DNA from: SZUA-442 sp963753185
GTDB taxonomy: Bacteria > Actinomycetota > Acidimicrobiia > Spongiisociales > UBA5794
Direction: 5' to 3'
DNA length: 64,000 bases
Assembly: GCA_963753185.1 (NCBI GenBank)
Contig: CAVWBO010000007.1
Span: forward strand, 1,860,001 to 1,924,000
Part shown: positions 27,751 through 35,048 of the stretch, in pieces
How the letters are laid out: the number at the start of each line of letters is the position of its first letter
How positions within the stretch are numbered: the stretch's first letter is position 1
Notes under the pieces: model-generated
The model's database searches: none
What the model was told of the DNA's origin: nothing
Seen by the model: only the letters and a program-made list of their open reading frames with translations
Made by a program: the position numbers and the translations under genes

Positions 27751-28494
27751 ATGACGAACAGCTCCGCTCCCACAGATGATGACCGCCCGCCACTCATGTT
27801 CGGGGCGTCTGACCGTCTCGAACTCGTAGCTACGATCATTCTCGCCATCGCTACCGTCCTGACCGCCTGGTCGGCCTTCCAATCCACGAAGTGGAGCGGC
27901 AAGCAATCGATCAACTTCTCCGTGGCCGCGGCCTCCCGAACGGAGTCAACGCGGGCGGACACGCAGGCGGGTCAGCTCACCCAGATCGATGTCGCCATGT
28001 TCGTCGACTGGTCGACGGCCGTCATCGGAGAGGTGCGGGAAGGCATCGTCACCCTCGACTCTGACGGTTCGTACGAGCCAACGGCGGGAACGGCGTCCGG
28101 CTTCATCTACAACCGATTCAGGGATGAGTTCAAGCCGGCGGTCGACGCCTGGATCGCAACCGATCCCGTCAACGATCCGAACGCACCAACCTCACCGTTC
28201 GTGATGACAGACGCGAACGGGGATCCGGTGTACGTCCTCCAGGATCGCATCGAGGCTGACCGGCTCGCCGTGGCCGCAGACGAGGCAGCCGCGCTCGCCA
28301 GGGAGGCGAACCAGAATGGCGACAACTACGTGTTCACCATGGTGTTGTTCGCATCCGTCCTGTTCTTCGCCGGGGTGAGCTCGAAGCTCGTTCGGATCCG
28401 AAATCGGGTATTTGTGCTCGGCTTCGGGGTGGTGCTCCTCATCTCCGGGTCGATCATCCTGCTATCGCTCCCGATCCTGACCTTGCGCGCCTAG
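27751..28494 (+). CDS. Three-helix membrane protein of unknown function
   Basis: 247 residues. One N-terminal helix (LVATIILAIATVLTAWSAFQ) is followed by a soluble region of roughly 150 residues and two C-terminal helices (VFTMVLFASVLFFAGVSSKL and VFVLGFGVVLLISGSIILLS). The stretch WSAFQSTKWSGKQ after the first helix looks like a conserved signature of bacterial DUF4337-type proteins, an assignment I hold loosely. Its 3' end overlaps the convergent ROK kinase gene by 41 bases. Confidence 0.7.
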   Translation: MTNSSAPTDDDRPPLMFGASDRLELVATIILAIATVLTAWSAFQSTKWSGKQSINFSVAAASRTESTRADTQAGQLTQIDVAMFVDWSTAVIGEVREGIVTLDSDGSYEPTAGTASGFIYNRFRDEFKPAVDAWIATDPVNDPNAPTSPFVMTDANGDPVYVLQDRIEADRLAVAADEAAALAREANQNGDNYVFTMVLFASVLFFAGVSSKLVRIRNRVFVLGFGVVLLISGSIILLSLPILTLRA

Positions 28495-29362
28495 CGAGCT
28501 CGATCGCACCGATGACGCCGGCATCGTCACCGAGCCCTGGCGGAACGATCAGCGGCGTTCGCTCTCCGTACGGAACGCTCGGATAGCCTCCGGCGAGACG
28601 CTCGAGCGACACGGCCACACGTTCGTGGAAGCCCGGCAGATGGCTGACTCCCCCACCGATCACAACGGTCTCCACAGGCACCACCGCCGTGATACCGACG
28701 ATGCCGACGGCGAGATAGTGTGCCGAGAGGTCGGATGCATGCTCCTTCTCGGCGACAGACATGGTCTCAGGTGGGCGCCCGTACCGAGCGGCGAGCGCCG
28801 TACCGGACGCGAGACCTTCGAGGCAGGCACCGTGGAAGGGGCACGACCCGGGAAAGTCGTCGTCCTCGCGACGTTGCACCAGCATGTGCCCGATCTCTGG
28901 ATGGTTGGCACCACGGACCACATCACCTGCCACCCACACGGCACCGCCGATGCCGGTACCGACGGTCAGGTACGAAGCTGTTTCGGCGGTTGCGGCACCC
29001 CAGACGACCTCTCCCCGCAGAGCGGCGTTCACATCGGTGTCGATGGCGAACGGGACATCCCTCTCGCCGATGATCCGCTCGGCCACCGCAGCCCACGACC
29101 AGTACGGTTTCGGCGTGGCCATGATGGAACCGAACGTCGGCGAGTTCCGACGCAGGTCGACCGGTCCGAAGGTCCCGATCCCGACTGCACGGATCCCATG
29201 CGACGCATCGATGGCGTCGAGTGCCTCCGCGATCGTCAGGAACGCCTCGTTCGGCGTCGTCGTATCGATACGGATGCGTTCGGTGAGGTCCTTGCCCCCG
29301 ACACTGGATCCGATGACGATCTTCGTGCCACCGAGTTCGATCCCGACGTCGACGTTTGGCAC
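28454..29362 (-). CDS. ROK-family sugar kinase, probable fructokinase
   Basis: 302 residues. N-terminal phosphate loop VGIELGGTKIVIGSS, then GIGTFGPVDLRRNSPTFG and TPKPYWSW, the second phosphate site YLTVGTGIGGAVWVAG, and the zinc-type ROK region HPEIGHMLVQRREDD followed by CPFHGACLEGLASG. That His-Cys-His-Cys arrangement and the TPK segment match bacterial ROK fructokinases better than polyphosphate glucokinases; mannokinase activity is possible. It starts with GTG 6 bases behind the DAHP synthase gene, so co-transcription is likely. The 3' end overlaps an opposite gene by 41 bases. Confidence 0.85.
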   Translation of the reverse strand: MPNVDVGIELGGTKIVIGSSVGGKDLTERIRIDTTTPNEAFLTIAEALDAIDASHGIRAVGIGTFGPVDLRRNSPTFGSIMATPKPYWSWAAVAERIIGERDVPFAIDTDVNAALRGEVVWGAATAETASYLTVGTGIGGAVWVAGDVVRGANHPEIGHMLVQRREDDDFPGSCPFHGACLEGLASGTALAARYGRPPETMSVAEKEHASDLSAHYLAVGIVGITAVVPVETVVIGGGVSHLPGFHERVAVSLERLAGGYPSVPYGERTPLIVPPGLGDDAGVIGAIELARRARSGSGAIAG

Positions 29363-29368
29363 GATCGA

Positions 29369-30724
29369 TCAGGTCGCCGGGGGGCGAGCCTTCTTGAGTT
29401 GGTCGCCGATGATGAAGGCGAGCTCGAGGGCCTGGCTTGCGTTCAGCCGCGGATCGCAATGGGTGTGGTATCGATCGGAGAGGTTCTCCTCGTCGATCCG
29501 GGCCGATCCGCCGGTGCACTCGGTGACGTTCTTCCCCGTCATTTCGAAGTGCACACCCCCCGCGTGGGTTCCGTAGCCGCGATGGACCTCGAAGAATGAT
29601 TCGACCTCTCGGGCCACCTTCTCAAACGGACGCGTCTTGTACCCGTTGGACGAGATGATGGTGTTGGCATGCATCGGGTCGCACGACCACACGACCTCGA
29701 ATCCCTCCTTCTGGACGGCCTCGATGAGCGGGGGGAGGTACCGCTCCACCTGATCCGCGCCGTGACGGGTGATCAGTGTCAGCCGACCAGGATCGTTCTC
29801 GGGATCGAGGATCGAAACGAGCCTCACGAGGTCGCTCGTCGTCAGCGAGGGTCCGCATTTGAGGCCGATCGGATTCCCCACCCCGCGCAGGAGTTCGACG
29901 TGCGCACCGTCCACCTGCCTCGTACGGTCTCCGATCCACAACATGTGTGCGGACGTCGCGTAGTAATCCCCGCTCAGTGAATCGACCCTGATCAGGGCCT
30001 CCTCATACCCAGGAAGCAGCGCCTCGTGGCTCGTGTAGATGTCCGTTTCGGCGAGTTGGGGGGCAGTCTCAGCAGTGAGTCCGATCGCCCGCATGAATGC
30101 GAGCGTCTGATCGATGTCGCTCGCGAGGGCCTCGTACCGCTCGCTCTGTGGAGTGTCCTTGATGAATTCGAGGTTCCAGCGATGGACCTTCTCGAGGTCG
30201 GCCATACCCCCGGACGAGAAGGCCCTCAGGATGTTCAGCGTGAGGGCTGATTGGTAGTAGGCCTTGAGCTGGCGTTCGGGGTCCGGCATCCGGGCTTCAG
30301 CGTCGAATGCGATGCCGTTGACGATGTCACCACGGTAGCTCGGGAGGGCTACGCCGTCCTGGACTTCGAAGTCCTCCGAGCGTGGCTTCGCGAACTGGCC
30401 AGCCATGCGTCCGACCTTGACCACCGGCAGGGCAGCCCCGTAGGTCAATACGACCGCCATCTGGAGCATCACCTTGAAGGAGTCCCTGATCGTGTCGACG
30501 TGGAACTCGGCGAACGCCTCGGCACAATCGCCACCCTGGAGCAGGAATGCGTCGCCCTTGGCAACCTCCCGCAACTGGGCCCTGAGCCGTCGCGCCTCGC
30601 CAGCGAACACGAGGGGCGGGGACGACGCGATCTGCTTCTCGACGTCGGCGAGCGCGTCCGGATCCGGGTAGGTCGGCTGCTGGCTCGCATGCCGTGTCCG
30701 CCAGCTGTCAGGTGTCCAGGTCAT
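29369..30724 (-). CDS. aroG: Class II 3-deoxy-7-phosphoheptulonate synthase
   Basis: First step of the shikimate pathway: joins phosphoenolpyruvate and erythrose 4-phosphate. At 451 residues, it is the plant/actinobacterial class II type, recognised by FLLQGGDCAEAFAEFHVDTI, KVGRMAGQFAKPRSEDFE, PSYRGDIVNGIAFDAEARMP, GIKCGP-type segment NPIGLKCGPSLTTSDLVRLV, CDPMHANTIISSNGYKTRPF and GGVHFEMTGKNVTECTGG. The metal-binding Cys, His, Glu and Asp all lie in these segments. ATG at 30724 follows GAGGACG; the frame back to 30781 adds an Arg-rich stretch without a ribosome site. Confidence 0.96.
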   Translation of the reverse strand: MTWTPDSWRTRHASQQPTYPDPDALADVEKQIASSPPLVFAGEARRLRAQLREVAKGDAFLLQGGDCAEAFAEFHVDTIRDSFKVMLQMAVVLTYGAALPVVKVGRMAGQFAKPRSEDFEVQDGVALPSYRGDIVNGIAFDAEARMPDPERQLKAYYQSALTLNILRAFSSGGMADLEKVHRWNLEFIKDTPQSERYEALASDIDQTLAFMRAIGLTAETAPQLAETDIYTSHEALLPGYEEALIRVDSLSGDYYATSAHMLWIGDRTRQVDGAHVELLRGVGNPIGLKCGPSLTTSDLVRLVSILDPENDPGRLTLITRHGADQVERYLPPLIEAVQKEGFEVVWSCDPMHANTIISSNGYKTRPFEKVAREVESFFEVHRGYGTHAGGVHFEMTGKNVTECTGGSARIDEENLSDRYHTHCDPRLNASQALELAFIIGDQLKKARPPAT

Positions 30725-30816
30725 CCGTCGTCCTCGTCGTCGGCTGTTGATGGTAACGACGCCGAGCGCATCGGCATCCACACGGTCGCTGCGGTCGCGG
30801 TTGGTGGAACCGGTGG

Positions 30817-31641
30817 TCAGAACGTGATGTGATCGGGGTGGGGACCTACCCGTTCATCGCGATCGAGCGAGCGAATCTGCGCCATGTCGTCGACGCTGAG
30901 GGTGAAGTCGAAGACCTCGCCGTTCTCGATGATGCGATCCCTCGTGATGGACTTGGGGATCGTGGCGATGCCCTCCTGGAGCTGCCATCTGAGCACGACC
31001 TGTGCGGGCGTCCTTCCCTTCGATCGTGCGATCTGGGCGATCACGGGATCGGTGATCACCTGACCCTGTTTGAGCGGGCTCCATGCCTGGGGAGTGATCC
31101 CGATCCTCTCGCACGCGTTTCGAATGTCGTGCTGCTGGAGGTGGGGGTGGAGCTCCACCTGGTTCACCGAGGGTGGGACGGTCGCCGCGGCCATCAGTTC
31201 ATCGAGGTGGTGGGGCTCGAAGTTGGAGACACCGATGGCTCGGGTGAACCCCTCTGACTGGAGCCTCTCGAGCGCTCTCCAGGATGCAGCGGTGAGCTGT
31301 GGCTTGGGCCAATGGATGAGGTACAGATCGATGTAGTCGAAACCGAGCGTCTGGAGGCTCGCGTCGAGTGCATCGAGGGCCGACTCGTAACCCTGGGCCG
31401 TGTTCCAGAGCTTGGTGGTGACGAACACCTCGGTTCGTGGAATGCCCGAACGCCGGATCGCCTCACCCACGCCACGCTCGTTCCGATAGATGGCCGCGGT
31501 GTCGATCAGGCGATACCCGGCCTCGAGCGCCCAGAGGACGGCATTGATGACGGTGTCGCCGTCCTCGACCTTGAAGACGCCGAGGCCGTGCATGGGCATT
31601 TCGACGGTGCCATGGAGCATCGTTGTCATCGGATGGTTCAT
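30817..31641 (-). CDS. Aldo/keto reductase (AKR5-like)
   Basis: NADPH-dependent reductase in a TIM barrel, about 274 residues. The catalytic tetrad is visible: Asp and Tyr in RLIDTAAIYRNERGVGEAI, Lys in EVFVTTKLWNTAQGYES and His in DLYLIHWPKP. Cofactor-site residues lie in IGVSNFEPHHLDEL, NQVELHPHLQQ and IPKSITRDRIIEN. It resembles 2,5-diketo-gluconate reductases and methylglyoxal/aldehyde reductases; the substrate is open. The start is not certain: ATG at 31641 is chosen, with GTG at 31650 and ATG at 31629 as alternatives. Confidence 0.88.
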   Translation of the reverse strand: MNHPMTTMLHGTVEMPMHGLGVFKVEDGDTVINAVLWALEAGYRLIDTAAIYRNERGVGEAIRRSGIPRTEVFVTTKLWNTAQGYESALDALDASLQTLGFDYIDLYLIHWPKPQLTAASWRALERLQSEGFTRAIGVSNFEPHHLDELMAAATVPPSVNQVELHPHLQQHDIRNACERIGITPQAWSPLKQGQVITDPVIAQIARSKGRTPAQVVLRWQLQEGIATIPKSITRDRIIENGEVFDFTLSVDDMAQIRSLDRDERVGPHPDHITF

Positions 31642-31686
31642 GGAACCCACGGTAGTCGTGATCGAGTATGCCGAGAGCAGGTGTCC

Positions 31687-33159
31687 TCACCGGGGCGTGG
31701 ACGGTTCGAGCATCGGCTCGACGCGTCCTCGACGCTCGCGGCGCCACGCCGTGGCGGCGACCGCAATCGCCAGCAGCGTAAGGACGACGCTCACGATCAG
31801 GGTGTCGCGAAGCCCGGCGGCCTGTGCGGAAGGTCCCGCCGACTCGGCCGTTCCCCCTCCTGCATGCGCGGTCGTGCGCGCTGCCCAGAGCGTCCCGAGC
31901 ACTGCGATCCCGACGATCTGCCCCGTGATGCGGTTGATGGTCAGCATGCCGCTCGTGATGCCGAGGCGCTCTGGTGGAACGGCTCCGAGGATCGCACTGT
32001 TGTTCGGAGACTGGAACAGGCCGAAACCGGCACCGATGACGAGCCCCGTTGCGACGAACTGGAGTGCCGTTGTGTCCGTGTCGAACACCCAGGCGGCGAG
32101 CGTGAATCCTGTCGCCGTCACGACGAGCCCGGCCGTTGTGACGACGCGAGTGCCGAGACGGTCCGATAGCGACCCCGAGACCGGTGCCAGGATCCCGAGG
32201 CTGATCGGGATCGATGCGAGGAGGAGCCCGATCTGTCGCGTCGAGAACCCGAGGACGCTGTCGAGGTAGAACGGCAGGATGAGGAAGAGCCCCGCGATCG
32301 CCACGAATTGCAGGAACCCGACGAACAAGCCAGAGGAGAGATCGCGGTTCGAGAACAGCGACAGATCGACCATCGGCTGGCTCGTCGTCCTCTCGATGCC
32401 GATGAACGCGATGAATGCCGCGACTGACACGGCCAACCCGCCGATGACGATCGGATCGCCGAGTCCTGCTTCCTGGGAATGGGTCAAGCCGGCCAGGAGA
32501 CTCAGGAACGCAACGAAGAACGCGACCGCACCCGCCCAGTCGAAACGCTGGGATGCCCGAGGCCGGGTGTTCGGCACGAAGCGGATCGCCGTCAGCGTGC
32601 CGATGATGCCGATCGGGAGGTTGACGAGGAAGATGAGCCGCCAGGAAGCGATGTCGATGAGGAGGCCTCCGAGCACGGGACCTGCGATGATCCCGAGCGA
32701 AACCATCGCCCCGTTGATGCCGAGTGCCTTTCCGCGTTCGTTCGGAGGGAAGGCCTCGGTGGTGATGGCGAAGCCGAGGGCGAAGATCATCGCAGCCCCC
32801 ACAGCCTGGAAGATCCTCGCGATGATGAGGAGCTCGACAGTAGGGGCGAGGCCTGCGACCACGGAGAATGCCGTGAACACCGAGAATCCTGCAGTGAAGA
32901 TCGGCTTCTTGCCGATCATGTCCCCGAGCCTGCCGAATCCGAGCGTCAGGGTCGCCTGGGTGAGCAGATATCCGAGGGAGACCCATTGGACGACCCCGAA
33001 CGACGTCTCGAACTCCTCGGCGAGCGTCGGAAGCGCGACGTTGACGATTGAGCCGTCGATCGTCCCGAGGAGGATCGCCATCGCGATGGCAGTGAGCACG
33101 AACCACTTACGCGAGTAGTCGACGGCGCCCAGGTTGGACTCATCGGATCGGGACCCCAT
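31687..33159 (-). CDS. MFS drug/solute exporter, EmrB/QacA (DHA2) family
   Basis: 490 residues, 14 predicted helices. Family motifs: ILLGTIDGSIVNVALPTLA in helix 1 (the DHA2 acidic residue), GRLGDMIGKKPIF (motif A), QAVGAAMIFALGFAITTEAF and GPVLGGLLIDIASWRLIFLV (motif C followed by the helix 5-6 region). DHA2 pumps export drugs, dyes or metabolites using protons. No adjacent TetR or MarR regulator is present on this side. It lies in a minus-strand run with the aldo/keto reductase 45 bases downstream and the DUF1704 peptidase upstream. Confidence 0.88.
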   Translation of the reverse strand: MGSRSDESNLGAVDYSRKWFVLTAIAMAILLGTIDGSIVNVALPTLAEEFETSFGVVQWVSLGYLLTQATLTLGFGRLGDMIGKKPIFTAGFSVFTAFSVVAGLAPTVELLIIARIFQAVGAAMIFALGFAITTEAFPPNERGKALGINGAMVSLGIIAGPVLGGLLIDIASWRLIFLVNLPIGIIGTLTAIRFVPNTRPRASQRFDWAGAVAFFVAFLSLLAGLTHSQEAGLGDPIVIGGLAVSVAAFIAFIGIERTTSQPMVDLSLFSNRDLSSGLFVGFLQFVAIAGLFLILPFYLDSVLGFSTRQIGLLLASIPISLGILAPVSGSLSDRLGTRVVTTAGLVVTATGFTLAAWVFDTDTTALQFVATGLVIGAGFGLFQSPNNSAILGAVPPERLGITSGMLTINRITGQIVGIAVLGTLWAARTTAHAGGGTAESAGPSAQAAGLRDTLIVSVVLTLLAIAVAATAWRRERRGRVEPMLEPSTPR

Positions 33160-33220
33160 CGGCGCAAGCGTAGGGGTGGCGCTTCACCCTGCACCCGCGA
33201 CGGGATCTCCCACCGGAACG

Positions 33221-34501
33221 TCACATCAAGCGTGCGTAATCCGACTCCAACCGATCCCAGTCGAGGAGGGCGTTGAATCCGCCGAGGCTGAGAGAGGAGG
33301 CGAGTGCAGGGATGTCATCGAAGGGCGGCGGTATGAAGCGAGGCGCTTCGACGAGCCCCTCGTCGTAGAGGTCACGAAGAGCTCCCATGTCGAGGAGATC
33401 GATCTTTCCGCAGAACAGGAGCGGGATGCGCTCGGTCTTGCCGAGCTCGATGGCCAACCTCACATAGAGGAGTGTGAGGACGAGGCCCTTCGCGTACCCC
33501 AGGTCCTTCGTGAAAGGTCCGCCCTCGGGGAGGCTCCCCCTGAACGTCCTGCTGGTGGCGGTCCACGCCTCGTTCTCAGAGAGACCGTCCGTACGCATCA
33601 TCTCGAATACCTCGGTGAAGGATGCGCCACTCGATGCTGCCTCGATCGCCTCGATGCGGTGCATCAGCTTCGTGATGCGGCGGGGGTGGCTGCGCATATT
33701 GAGCATTTCCGTGAGGACGGCCAGTCCCTCCTGCGTGACCGTGGTTCGCGGTGCGGCCTTCCCGAGGAATGTGCAGGTCGGCTGGGCGAGGCCGTTCTGG
33801 GTCGTCCCGACGTGGACCCAAGCCTCATGGGCCTCGAGGACCGCGAGGTCCCTCGCGGAGAACATCTTGTCCTGTCGGATCTTGATGTAGTCGCTCCCTG
33901 CCGCTGCGTCTGCGACGATCTGGTCGTCTGGGCGGACCTCGACCATTCCCGGTCCCATGGATGCATCGACCATCTGCTGGAGGATCTCGACGGCTTCCGG
34001 GCCGGTGATGGACCGCACATCGCGCTCCCCCGCCGTCTGGACCTGGAGTCCCGACAACACCGAGCGCATCTGCGCAGCGACATCCGACACGGTTGGGCCG
34101 CCAGCGTGGAAGACGTCGTTCGGCGTGCCATAGAGGACGTTGCTGATCGATGAGAACTGGTCCGTCCCACGCGCCTGGAGCATGTCGAGTGTCAGCCGGA
34201 ACTGGTCGCACATGAAGCGCATCATCTCCCCGGCAGCAGAAACGGGGCCGAGTTCGGCGACGATGTCCGACTTGATGACACGGAACTCCTCCCGTGTCGC
34301 CTCGGGATCGAACATGAGCGGAATCGACTCGTAGTAGCCGTGGTCGATCCGCGGCTGCTCCTTGAAGCCTGAGGCGAAGAATGCCTCCTTGATGCCGTCG
34401 TGCCAATTGATTGCGGCGAGGACACGGATCGGCCTCTGGGCCTCGACGATCCGCTCGGACAGATCGCGGACCGTCCTGTGATATGGGTCGAGTTCGGTCA
34501 C
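33221..34501 (-). CDS. DUF1704 (QEGLA-motif) zinc metallopeptidase, MATCAP-like
   Basis: 426 residues. The family name-giving motif is intact: TVTQEGLAVLTEML near residues 255-267. Some 30 residues earlier is an HExxxH zinc motif in LEAHEAWVHVGT (His 225, Glu 226, His 230). Eukaryotic relatives (MATCAP) are tubulin carboxypeptidases with this same HExxxH site; bacterial members have been labelled flavohemoglobin expression-modulating proteins. No signal peptide, so it is cytoplasmic. Bacterial substrates are, to my knowledge, not established. It is preceded by a 47-residue basic protein on the same strand. Confidence 0.8.
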   Translation of the reverse strand: MTELDPYHRTVRDLSERIVEAQRPIRVLAAINWHDGIKEAFFASGFKEQPRIDHGYYESIPLMFDPEATREEFRVIKSDIVAELGPVSAAGEMMRFMCDQFRLTLDMLQARGTDQFSSISNVLYGTPNDVFHAGGPTVSDVAAQMRSVLSGLQVQTAGERDVRSITGPEAVEILQQMVDASMGPGMVEVRPDDQIVADAAAGSDYIKIRQDKMFSARDLAVLEAHEAWVHVGTTQNGLAQPTCTFLGKAAPRTTVTQEGLAVLTEMLNMRSHPRRITKLMHRIEAIEAASSGASFTEVFEMMRTDGLSENEAWTATSRTFRGSLPEGGPFTKDLGYAKGLVLTLLYVRLAIELGKTERIPLLFCGKIDLLDMGALRDLYDEGLVEAPRFIPPPFDDIPALASSLSLGGFNALLDWDRLESDYARLM

Positions 34502-34644
34502 ATCATCCCTTGCCTCTCCAGCGGGTCAATGTAACCGGGGTGCAGGGGTACGCCACTGACATCGAACGCATCCGGCCTCAGGGGAGCCCATGTTCGGATC
34601 GCGGGCCAGCGACCCATGACCCGCGGCCGCAACCGTTCGCGGGT

Positions 34645-34788
34645 TCAGTGTCCGAACGTCTTGTCCACGGACTGGTTCGAGCCTGGCGTGTGGCCGGATC
34701 GCTTGGCCTTCTTGTCCAGCCGCTTCTCCTTCAGGCCCTTGGCAGGCGCCTTCTTGGTCTTGTCTCCGCGCTTGTCCTTGCTACCCAT
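34645..34788 (-). CDS. 47-residue lysine-rich basic protein
   Basis: A short gene starting at ATG 34788 five bases after GGAGG. The product begins MGSKDKRGDKTKKAPAKGLK, continues with another Lys/Arg-rich stretch (EKRLDKKAKRSGHTPG) and ends VDKTFGH. About one third of residues are Lys or Arg, there are no hydrophobic segments, and it is predicted disordered. Such proteins often bind nucleic acid or ribosomes, but that is inference. The clean ribosome site, the strong compositional bias and the sensible stop support a real gene. Confidence 0.65.
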   Translation of the reverse strand: MGSKDKRGDKTKKAPAKGLKEKRLDKKAKRSGHTPGSNQSVDKTFGH

Positions 34789-35048
34789 GATCGCCTCCAT
34801 GCCATCGAAGTCGGTGGCAGTCCCATTGTGTCACATGCCGATACCGGGCGTTCACGACCTGGTGCAACAAGAAGGACGGTTCCCGACGCAGGCCGACGTG
34901 GCGCGTGTACGGTTGGAGGTGCGCCTTCGATGCGTCCGTGTCTGCTCCCTGTCGAAAGGAGTGACACGTGGGAGCGATCATCGGACGACACCGAACGGCA
35001 ACCGCTGGACGCGCAGTCGCTCGGGTTGCGCGGATTCGAGGAGGTCGT

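Noticed and set aside
34800..35048. Possible riboswitch in the leader of the nucleotidase
   Set aside because: No conserved core of any class I can recognise by eye; a covariance search (Infernal/Rfam) would decide.
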